Source: Whitmania pigra (Eukaryota; Annelida; Clitellata; Hirudinida; Haemopidae). From it: a stretch of DNA of 64,000 nt. The notes below the pieces were generated by a model, which was not told the DNA's origin, made no database searches, and saw only the letters and a list, made by a program, of their open reading frames with translations. The DNA lies in the NCBI GenBank assembly GCA_021613335.1, contig JAJTWR010000299.1:1252501-1316500 (forward strand). The letters run 5' to 3'. Shown piece by piece: positions 54,167 through 64,000 of this stretch. A program made the translations under genes and the position numbers. Each line of letters opens with the position of its first letter. Within the stretch, counting starts at the first letter, position 1.

Positions 54167-54877
54167 CTTACAAGAGAAAGACGAATACGAAAACAGGTGC
54201 GCTGAATATCGATCATCATTCTGACCTTACCTGTCGTAATTATATTAACTATTTTTACTTTGGCTTATACAACAATACTCTATTACTGTTTTTTAGAGAT
54301 CCAGTCGGTGCATAACTTGCAAATATTGATGGCTGTAAAGTAATGCATTTTAAATTATTGATGCTTGTAAAGTAATGCATTTTAAATTATGCTTGGCATG
54401 CGAACACCTTTTCAGTCGTATCTATCGTATTCTATTGTTTGTGAGACATTTGTAGTCGACCTGCTTTGAATATCATTCGTTTTAAACTTTTCATTGTTTA
54501 TTTGCAGCCATTTGCCAGTCACTGAAAATAATCTTAAAACCGAAAAAATAAATTTAAAAAAATTAGAAGTATTATTTATTTATTTGTTTAGTTTTTGACT
54601 AGCGACCTAAACGTTTCCTGTCGTGTGACTGTGAAATGACCCTAATATGTAAGCCTAAATTAGAAATCGAGTGCCAATTAATTACTTCAAGTTTGTTTAG
54701 ACGTATTCTATGCTACAAACGTTAACAAATTTTTGAGGATATATACCTGACTACAACCAAGTGACCTGACCCAAATTTACCGAGTTTAAATATAGCATTA
54801 AGTCAGAAACTAGATCGATGGCATGTTTCTGAAAATTAGTGTGCTCCGTTGATTGTTCTGCTTGAAATATCATCGAG
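54167..54877. promoter_or_regulatory. Shared upstream region of divergent acid phosphatase and acyl-CoA oxidase genes
   Basis: The two start codons point away from each other across 711 bp, so this interval must hold both promoters unless 5'UTR introns exist. It contains a 29-nt direct repeat (TTGATG(G/C)...GTAAAGTAATGCATTTTAAATTAT at about 54326-54389). No TATA or initiator element can be assigned with confidence. Confidence 0.35.
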
Positions 54878-56996
54878 ATGTTTAAATACTACACAAAACT
54901 GAAAAACTCTGTCTTAGTTGGGAATGTGAAACAGAATATTAATGGAAGCTTTAAGTGGATGTTTGGTAACATGAGGATGTATTCTGCACCTAGTACATTC
55001 GCTGTTGATGACATGGCAAGACTTTTAGATAATGATAATTTTGAAATGAGGCGCTCTTTGAAGAACTTCTTATCATCTCACCCCCTCATGATGCCCGTTT
55101 ACAACATTACTTTGGAACAAGAAAGAGAATTTGCATATAAAAGGCTAAAATTTGTTTGTGATAACAATTTTATATCCGCACTGGATTTTCGTGACAACCC
55201 CTTAAGAATATTTGCGGCTCATGAACTCTGTGCAATAGTCGATCCCAGTATGACAACTAAAATGACTGTTCAATTCAATCTGTTTGGTGGAACGGTTTTC
55301 AAACTCGGCACGGAGAAACACCATTCCAAACTTTTGCCGGGCGTGGATTCGCTCAAGGATGTCGGATGTTTTGCTTTGACCGAGCTTGGTTTCGGGAATA
55401 ATGCCGTGGAGATGGAAACTACTGCCATTTTGGATATGGGTTCAATGGAATTAATTGTTAATACCCCCACAGCCCTGGCTCAGAAATACTGGATCACCAA
55501 CGGGGCTCTACATGCGCATCACTGCATTGTATTTGCAAAATTAGATATTCAGGGAAGCCAGCATGGGGTTCAGGCAATATTGGTGAGGATCAGAGATGAT
55601 CACCTCAACCCAATGCCAGGGGTTACTATAAACGATATGGGACCCAAAATGGGGTTAAACGGAGTGGACAATGCCAAGCTGAGCTTTAATAACGTTAGAG
55701 TACCAGTTACCAATATGCTAGGTGGTGGATGTTTTGTTAATAAATCAGATAAACAATTTATTTGAATGAAATTTTAATTAATTTAGACAGATTTTCCCAT
55801 ATTGATGAAAATGGAAAATTCATTTCAAAAATTAAGCCAGGAAGATCTCAGTTTCTTGCAGCAGCTGACCAGTTGCTTTCAGGTCGTCTCTGCATTGCAA
55901 GCATGTCCCTCGGAGCTTCTAAAGCCGCTTTGGCAATTGCTCTCAAATATGCTTCCAGCAGACTTGCGGTCGGTCCTAAGGGCAAATCGGACACTCCGAT
56001 CATATCCTATCAGCTTCAGCAAAAAGCTCTGTTGCCACTGCTGGCAAGGACATTTGCAATTAATTTTGGACTTAATCACATTAAAAACAGATGGGCAAAT
56101 CAATCTAAAGATGGATCAGATTATACTGAAATCGTGACAATGTGTTGCGTCATCAAACCTATGGCATCGTGGCATCTCGGCAATCTGGTTTCTGTGGTTC
56201 GAGAGAGATGCGGAGGTCAGGGTTACCTTTCCTGCAACAGATTTGGAACTTTCCTTGGTTTAGCTCATGCAGCTATCAGTGCTGAAGGAGATAACTGTGT
56301 TCTTATGCAAAAAGTCAATATTGCTCGTTCTTTTCAATGCATAAATGCCATTAATATATTCTTTGTTTATAGGTAGTCAAAGAAAGGTTAGAGATTTTTC
56401 ATGAAGGGAAACAAATTGGAGATACAAATGCCAATCTGAATTCTTTAAAATATCTACATAACTTGCTAATGAAAAAAGAAGCAAACTTGTTCTACAAATT
56501 AGCAAAATGTCTAACATCAACAAGCAATATGTATTCAGAATGGATGGAAAATCAAAGTGACACCATTCAAGCTGCCGCCAAATGTTATGGAGATAGATTG
56601 ATGAGTGATCAATTTTTTGTGTAAGATGACTCGTTCAACATTTACAGTGGCATAATATTAATAATATTTACACTTTCGGTTGTCAGGAATGCAAAAACTG
56701 CATCAAGTTCTCTTGTTCCCGTGTTGGAAGATCTTCACAAATTATTCCTCCTCGACATTTTTGAAAGAGACCTTGGAATTTTAATGTTGGAGAATTTAAT
56801 CACGAGTGAAACAGCCCAGCAAATCGTATTGGAAAGCCAAAGGTTATGCAAGAAAATTGCTCCGAGCGGTCTTAATCTCGTCGAGGCATTTGGTTTAAAT
56901 GCTCAAATGCTTGCTGCTCCGATAGCCGGTGATTGGATCAAATATAACACATACGATAACTGTGGAGAAATTGACAAATATTTGTCAAATTTATAA
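54878..56996 (+). CDS. Acyl-CoA oxidase family flavoenzyme (4 exons)
   Basis: Exons 54878-55721, 55787-56313, 56373-56620 and 56687-56996 have phases 1, 0 and 2 and very short introns (59-66 bp); the product has 642 residues. The acyl-CoA dehydrogenase/oxidase fold is shown by [17 protein letters not shown], the [15 protein letters not shown] flavin/substrate signature, [20 protein letters not shown], and [16 protein letters not shown] followed by [10 protein letters not shown], whose Glu is the expected catalytic base. Oxidases of this family catalyse the first step of peroxisomal beta-oxidation and pass electrons to oxygen. The C-terminus is SNL, a weak variant of the SKL-type peroxisomal signal. 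The extra N-terminal 35 residues are basic and aromatic; an internal Met (MRMYSAPS) might be the true start. It is closer in wording to the plant/bacterial-type ACX branch than to ACOX1 as I recall them, so no symbol is given. Confidence 0.85.
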
Positions 56997-57225
56997 ATAT
57001 GTTTAACTGTACTTGTTCACAGCAATCTTGTTTGTAAGCCACTTTATTCACGGCAAGTGAAACTTATCGATTATGAATTCTGTTCGAGCCTTACTTTGTC
57101 TAATTTCGGTTAAGTCGTAAATTTGCGGATGAGATCATCGCGGAAAATATGTACCTTTTGCTAAATGTGCATAAGATTAGATTTTCTTTTTGAAGATTTT
57201 CGTTTTGCAGAGCATCCATTAAGCG

Positions 57226-57231
57226 AATAAA
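57226..57231 (+). terminator. Candidate polyadenylation signal of the acyl-CoA oxidase gene
   Basis: AATAAA lies about 230 nt after the stop. The next gene starts about 220 nt further on, so the two transcripts are tightly packed. Confidence 0.4.
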
Positions 57232-57448
57232 GTCTCTGCAATTTTCATTTAACTAAAAATTTATCTAAAAAAAAAATAATTAGTAATAAATGATAATTAA
57301 CCTTACAAAGATGTTCTAAAAGCTGAATTACAAGTGCTTCAAATAAGATTACTTCAAATAAAACTCCAAAATTTTAAATAGCATAGTTCTTTTGCGATTG
57401 ATCTTCCCCTGCATTGTTTGTGTTTGTAATCGGCGGTTGAAAACTGGT

Positions 57449-60263
57449 ATGATTGGTAATATGAGAAAATATTCCAACTTGAAATTAGATGTTTACTGCG
57501 ATGCTGCCATTGGGGATAGAAAATATATGGAAGATGTGATTTTAATCGCTACGCATGACACTGACGGAAGTGTCGATTTTCTTGAGAAACCAAGTTGTGT
57601 GGCCCCTTTTGCCTGTTTTTTTATATTCGATGGACACGGAGGAGTCGAAGCGGCAAAGTTTGCCAGGAAAAACCTTTTGAAGCAGTTGTTAATGCAGAAG
57701 GAATTTTACAGTGATGATGATGAACAAGTATTATCGGCGATCAAGAAGGGCTTTCTTGAAACGCAGGATTCGATGTTCGAAGAATGTTGTAAGTTAATAT
57801 GCCAGATAATTAATTTTGTAATTATTTGGTATTTGTGGCCAATACTTACTAGTGATTAGGTAATTGTTGTGAATCCTCAGCACTGACTTTAAGCATTTCA
57901 AAATCCAGCCAAACATCATTTGAATAGCCTAAACGTCTTAAATAGTAATTAATATTTTTTTTAAGAGGTCATTGCTTGTTTTGCAATGTTCTATATTTTA
58001 TAAGTTATTATTTAAAGCTTTCTTTCAAATTGCTTTAATTTTAAGTGAGGCTAGCTTGAACATGCACCATAATACTTCTGGCTGTTGTCAATAACATTTA
58101 AACATATTTTAAAATAATATTTGCAAACGTTCTATTAGTTGATTGGCCAAAAACTGATCATGGTCGAACAAGTACGTCAGGAACGACGGCGAGCATGGTG
58201 ATGATCAGGAAGAAGAAGATGTATGTTGCCCATGTCGGAGATTCAAGGGTTGTTCTTGCTCAGAAGAGTCAGGAAAATGAGCACAAATGGAACTCCGTTG
58301 TGCTCACCGAGGTTTGTCGTTGTGTTGGTCGATGTTGAAGCAGCAACAATTGGTGTCACTGTTTCTTCTAATTACCTAATTAGGAAATTATCTGTTACCT
58401 CATTGTCAGTTATAACTTTAGTTTGAATATGAAATTATTTTTAAAAAATTTCAAATAATTCCACTGCTTAGTGAAGTTGTTATTGAAAAACAATTCGTTG
58501 TAAATGAACCATTTCTTTCAATATCATTTGTTCAATTTATATTAAAAAGCTTGCTGAGGCAGCCTGGTTTGACTGCTTCAAACAATCATTTTATAGAAAT
58601 TTTTCCAAGTCAAAATTTGATTTTACTTATTTTGTAGCTGACTGATTCAATAAGCTTCACAAAATACTGCACATGTAAGATGAGCGTAACGGTTTTAACT
58701 CTGCTTAGTGGCTGAAATGACATTAAGGCTTTTCTCGATTCATTGAGACTCGCTGATGCAAACCTGCATTTATGTTTAATTGCTTGTGCATCAGGATCAC
58801 AAGCCGGACGATTTGAAAGAACTGGAAAGAATCCGCAAAGACGGGGGGGACGTCGTCATTAGAGCGGGCGTTCCGAGGGTTGTGTGGAGGAGAAAGAGGC
58901 TTCTAAATTCAATTGGGGGTCAAGAGGTGTACGACATGGTGCCATTCCTGGCTGTCTCGAGATCTTTAGGTTTCTATCCTTTAAAATTATTTACATTTAT
59001 TAGCTAACAGTGGTTTTATGTTCCTGTTGTTTTTGTCAAGTTGAACATCTTTCAAATGACAAATAAAAAAATAAAATGTAAAAAGAGGTTCTTTAATAAT
59101 TTTACTTCTTCCAGGTGATTTCTGGAGCTACAATCCGGATCTCCGGGTTTACACCGTCTCACCAGAGCCAGATGTCAGCGTTCACGAATTTGACCCCAGC
59201 AGGATCGGGTGCATCGTCCTGGCGTCGGACGGATTGTGGAATGTCATGAAAACCGCTAATGCTCTCGAATGTGTTCGTCTCTTTAGGAATGACGACGGGG
59301 TTGGTTTACGATTGTTTGCATAACATTTTTATATGGTTGTGTTGCATCGGAAAGTACAATAAGTATGATCTTACCAAACATCATGAGACAAAAGCAGAAA
59401 AACTTTTGCAGACTCACAGAGCAAACATCGCCGCAGGTCTCGTGAATGACACGCTTGCTTCTTGCATGGTCAGGAAGTTAAAGGCGGACAACACCAGTGT
59501 TGTCGTCATCTGTCCTGAGATGGAAGAAAGCGATTGCGAACGACCCCGGGATTACTTCTCCGTAAACATCACGGGGAATTCGTTTGGAAAAAAGACTTCC
59601 GTGTGTGTTGAGAAAATTCACGATGACGTATTCGGCCTTGCAGAGTCATCTTCTCCTGCTCAAAAATTGGCCTTAGAAAAGACAGGCAGATCGATCCACT
59701 CCTTCCTTAATTGCATCGTCTCCGTTTCTTTCAATGGAGATGCGTCTTATTCTGACCAATCGAAGGTTTTCAAGAGCAGCTTCAAAGATGAGGACAGCAA
59801 TTCTGAAAAGATTGATTCTTCCAAGTTGGATGCTCTCCGATCACCTCCGTCAGATTCGGAGGATATTTTAGTCAGGGATTTTAAATCAGGCCGAGGTGCC
59901 CCGGTTGCGGATGGCGAGGTCTCGAGCAGTGTCGATCCTTCTGATGAAATCTTTGAGTCAGAAAACATCAATAATTCCTTGTTTTGGGAACGAAGCGACG
60001 AGAATCCGATTTTAAATTTTCCAAGCATCTCTGACAACATGTCAAGCTCTGTGGAGAATCAGCATTTCATTCCTTCTCTATTTGTTGAGTTTAACGAGGC
60101 TCTCGAAGAATCCAAAACTCCTGTTCGATCCTTGAAAAGAAAGTCCAAGTCGTACTCCGGTTCCGAATCCAAGAGGATGAGCTGTGCCTCCAACGGCTCC
60201 GAGTCGTACTCCGAAGGATGCAAGGGCAGAGCTCTCGTCGAGACCTTACAAGTGTGCTCGTAG
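57449..60263 (+). CDS. PPM1D: PP2C-type protein phosphatase of the PPM1D/Wip1 group (5 exons)
   Basis: Exons 57449-57788, 58139-58311, 58795-58969, 59115-59299 and about 59364-60263 (acceptor 59355 is also possible) have consistent phases and give about 590 residues (human 605). PP2C motifs in order: DRKYMEDV, FFIFDGHGGVEAAKFA (metal-binding DGHGG), TSTSGTTASMV, YVAHVGDSRVVL, TEDHKPDDLKELERI, VWRRKRLL, PFLAVSRSLGDFWSYNP, VSPEPDVSVH, LASDGLWNV and KADNTSVVVI. The WPKT...STSGTTAS wording, the VWRRKRL basic loop and FWSYNP are specific to PPM1D, a nuclear phosphatase that switches off p53 and DNA-damage kinases in vertebrates. The C-terminal 200 residues are Ser-rich and disordered, with a KRKSK nuclear-signal-like motif. 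The start is chosen at MIGNMRKY because the family has a short lead before the catalytic domain; an upstream in-frame Met exists at 57392. Confidence 0.9.
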
Positions 60264-63200
60264 AATGTCAATCAAATCATTTGTCCCACCTCCATTCCTG
60301 GTTGCGATGGTTCATCACAACCGAACACTAGTCATAATAATATTCTTATGAGATTTTTACCCCTGGTTGTTTTATTTTACGGCATGCCTTACCGTTTTAC
60401 GAAGCCATCGTCTTGGATTTCCATCAAAGCTTTGTGGGTTTTGCACCTCACTTACCTACCTGAAAGTGATTGCACGGAAGAATATTTTTGGACATCAGAT
60501 GTGCCTTTGTTTTTAGAATGTGTTCATTAGCTGAGGCTTCATTATTTATAGGCCTACGATCATTTTCTCAGGGAAAGTAATTCAATCCTGTGATGTTTTC
60601 ATACAGTCCATTGCTTGTCTGAAAATATTTTCATGTGCTCTTTATAAACTTTTGATCAAAGTAGGTAATTTAGGCAATTCTCGAATTATTTAAAAATTGA
60701 AGCATGAATTGATTTGGAAATCTTTTTTGAAGATTTCATATTTTTGTGCGCTACTTTAGGGCAAAGTATGATTAAATATTGTAATGCATCATAGCGATTT
60801 CCATTCATTTGGAATGATGATTTTCTCAGTTATTATGATTGTAGTTTCTTATCATCTTTGAACCTATGTTATCTCTATTTAACTCTTCCTCATTATTATC
60901 TGTAAAGACCTTAATGGCCTGCTGCATATTTTATTATAATAACTGCGTGTTTTTATCCGGACGTTGTCGTTTCAAAAGCAAAGTGAGCATGCGATAAGTT
61001 TTGTCAAATTATTGGAATTGCTATACTAAATTACTTTGTTTTGTGAATCAGATTAAATAGGAATTCTGTCCTCATGAATTGGATATTAAAAGAAAGCCTC
61101 AATATTCGTGATTGGCCGTATATTTAGTCGGTGTCTGACATTTTGTGTTTGTATGTAGCTGGTGTTTTGGGTTTGCATTTTGAAAGTTTCCTTTGTCAAG
61201 GGTAGTGGCTTGATCTCAAGCCTGTTCAAAGCAATTTAAAGTTTATGTCTCAAAATATTTAAATATGGTACTGTGTTAGAGTATGATTTTGTAGAAGCTG
61301 GTTAAATTCGATCAACGAAATTTAACTCTGGAACTTAGCTTGATGAGAACGTATTTCCCCAAATTAAATATTAATAAAATAACAGGTACTGCTGCTGGGC
61401 GCTTATGATGTCCCAATTTGTTGATGAAATAGTAAAAGTGCTTAAAAAACTGGGTTGGCTTCTGGTTGATGCTCTTCTGCCCTCGTGGTGTGCTACTTCA
61501 ATGACCTGCTTCTAATGCTGTGAGAAGAATTTACCTTGAGTGCATTGTATAACAACAGGATAATATCGTACCAAATCAATTGAGTAAAATAAGCAATGTT
61601 ATTAGATATCTAAAATTTGAGTTTTGAACCCAAATGTAGGTGAACAATTTCTGAAAAGTATTTCTTTCGATAGATGTCAACACAATAAAAATGCCATAAT
61701 AGAATCATAAATTTGATTACGAATTCTAGAAATTTATTTCACATAACATTCTGGAGTGCAACTTGTTTTCATGAATTTAGTCGAACGAGTTACAATTAAT
61801 TTATGAAGGTTTGAAAATTAATCCATTTCAGTCATATCTCAGTGCTTTCAAATTTGCGGAATTTTGTGCTCTTGAAGATCTCCATAAGTCCGACCATGGC
61901 AGCCGACTACCAAAGAGTTTATTAATTCTGGCAGCAGTCCAAATTCCTTTATTCCCGCCGTTTTCAGTATTCGTTATATAAGTTTGCTTTACGGATTTCA
62001 CTTAGTTTCGTTAAAAGTATATTTCACTTTTAGGCAAAACTAGAACAAATTGAAATAAAATGACGAACGTAAGACTTTCCGTGATATTTTTGATATTTCG
62101 TTGGAATTGACAGTTTTCCTCGCTCCTTCGTTGGTCATCCATTTCTCTTGTCACGTTCATCCACTGAGATTCATCCATCATAAAATGCGTCACTCACTCA
62201 TTTGATAAGAACTTCCCCTAAGTTCTTCGCAAATCATACGAAGAAACCTTTATTTCGTTGGCACGCTAAACCGAAGAGCATCAAGAGATGAAGTGCATAT
62301 TTCACTGTGAACATTTCAAGTTCACTTTGCAACATCTGTTCGTTGTTTATTATTCTAGTGCTTTTACTTGAATTCATAAAAAATGAACCTGTGTAATTAT
62401 TACTAACGTTGTTAATTAATATTAATGAATAATAATGAAATATTTACTTACATCATTTATTATACCGATATGGTAATAGAGCATTCAATAATAAATTGTG
62501 ATAATGTACACAATGAATGTAACATCAAAATATGATACTCGACATAATTTTCGTTCGTTTGATAATAAATTATGAAATTAAGATATTTATTTAATCGTTT
62601 TAACCACAAATAAAAATCGAGATTACACATCTGTTCAGATAAATGTTATGATTTTGATATTTTACAGCAGCATTATTTCTAATGTAACACCGGATAATTA
62701 GTTTCATTGAATGTCAAAGAACAAAGCCATTTGGAAATCGTCGTAAATCAATCTGCTAATTCACTTTGACTGAACAATAAATTGCAATAAATAGTTTATC
62801 GATAACTAATTTAAAATAATAATGTAACAAAGATTCTCAACGGAGTTCATTTGTCAGGTTGAAAATGGTTTATAAAGTTAGTTACGTGCTGAGGGACATG
62901 CATGGATTAAGGAATGTGGAGTGAAGGGAGTGCCAGTATGATCAATCCTGTTCCTTGGGAAACATCATTCATCCCTTCTGTCATTTCGCTTACTTTGCTT
63001 TTTTATTTTAGAAATTTTCATTTTTGACCTTCCCTCTAGAAATTTTTTTGAGGCACGTAGAGCAGCTTGGAGCTTTGAATAAGCCTGATTGGGTCGAAAA
63101 TCATTCCTTTCATCAGGGAGTACTAAAGGACCTGTTGAATAATTAACATCGGTTATTGATGGATTTGATTACCTTCGCGTGACAACATGCAACTTATCAT

Positions 63201-63384
63201 CAACGGGCTTCTTGTCATCCGTCTCGTAAGAATTTGTATCGAAGGGAACGTCGGGAGATCATTAAATATGCAGATTGATGCTTCAAATTCAGAGTCATTT
63301 CTTACTTTGAGGACTCCTGGGACAAATAACCCTAGTAAATATGCCTCGTATTTTTGTGCTTTATAAACATTTTTTATATTTAAA
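60264..63384. other. Downstream intergenic region
   Basis: AT-rich DNA without supported exons. Part of it must be the 3'UTR of the PP2C gene. The frame at 60348-60530 has no motif. Confidence 0.45.
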
Positions 63385-63967
63385 CTCACTCACTCACTCA
63401 CTCACTCACTCACTCACTCACTCACTCAACTCACTCACTCACTCACTCACTCACTCACTCAATCACTCACTCACTCAATCACTCACTCACTCAATCACTC
63501 ACTCACTCACTCACTCACTCACTCACTCACTCACTCACTCACTCACTCACTCACGCACTCACTCACTCACTCACTCACTCACTCACTCACTCACTCACTC
63601 ACTCACTCACTCACTCACTCACTCACTCACTCACTCACTCACTCACTCACTCACTCACTCACTCACTCACTCACTCACTCACTCACTCACTCACTCACTC
63701 ACTCACTCACTCACTCACTCACTCACTCACTCACTCACTCACTCACTCACTCACTCACTCACTCACTCACTCACTCAACTCACTCACTCACTCACTCACT
63801 CACTCACTCACTCACTCACTCACTCACTCACTCCACTCACTCACTCACTCACTCACTCACTCACTCACTCACTCACTCACTCACTCACTCACTCACTCAC
63901 TCCACTCACTCACTCACTCACTCACTCACTCACTCACTCACTCACTCACTCACCACTCACTCACTCA
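63385..63967. repeat. Long CTCA tetranucleotide array
   Basis: About 145 units of CTCA with sparse one-base deletions (CTCAACTCA, CTCCACTCA) and a few substitutions (CAATCA, CACGCA). It ends in CACTTGCTAACAACTGCTAACAACTGCC, a short tandem run at the window edge. The apparent 215-residue Thr-His-Ser-Leu protein is not a gene. Confidence 0.95.
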
Positions 63968-64000
63968 ACACTTGCTAACAACTGCTAACAACTGCCAATT

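Noticed and set aside
63341..63988. 215-residue Thr-His-Ser-Leu repeat protein
   Set aside because: Pure CTCA tetranucleotide repeat with no flanking gene structure. The frame survives only because CTCA has no stop codons in any frame.

Overview
This is a eukaryotic genomic window, from an invertebrate animal and probably a protostome. It is AT-rich, its genes are split by short GT-AG introns, there is a small secreted peritrophin-type chitin-binding protein, and it carries many non-LTR and hAT transposon relics and long microsatellites. No bacterial operon, CRISPR array or phage feature is present. I could not place it to species.

Layout. 1-1138: the 3' end of an LTR retrotransposon. 4780-5971 (-): a WW + BAG domain co-chaperone (BAG3/Starvin type). 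12386-12459 (+): an isolated exon that reads like the start of an LMX1-type LIM domain. 12831-16787 (+): a paired-like homeobox gene recognisable as DRGX, lacking its first exon(s). 21668-29365 (-): an eight-exon type I membrane protein with SUEL lectin, CUB-like and sushi-like segments. 33568-36128 (-): a complete 12-exon AUP1 gene. 36401 to about 50.5 kb: a transposon-dense block with an L2/CR1-type LINE, a degenerate RNase H fragment, a second LINE remnant and five hAT-type elements. Three of the hAT copies have perfect 8-bp target duplications and one is nested inside another. 47124-47988 (-): the chitin-binding gene, embedded in this block. 51153-54166 (-): an 11-exon histidine acid phosphatase of lysosomal type. 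54878-56996 (+): a 4-exon acyl-CoA oxidase, divergent from the phosphatase. 57449-60263 (+): a 5-exon PP2C phosphatase of PPM1D/Wip1 type. 63385-63967: a long CTCA repeat array.

The gene models were built by hand: each junction was checked for GT (or GC) donor, AG acceptor and reading-frame phase. Family calls come from recalled family motifs; no database search was run. The host genes are unrelated housekeeping, developmental and membrane genes. Proteostasis and organelle functions recur (BAG3, AUP1, acid phosphatase, acyl-CoA oxidase), but nothing in the sequence ties them into one system. The observations most worth following are the SUEL/CUB/sushi membrane receptor with a probable GC-AG intron, the orphan LMX1-like exon just upstream of DRGX, and the layered hAT block.
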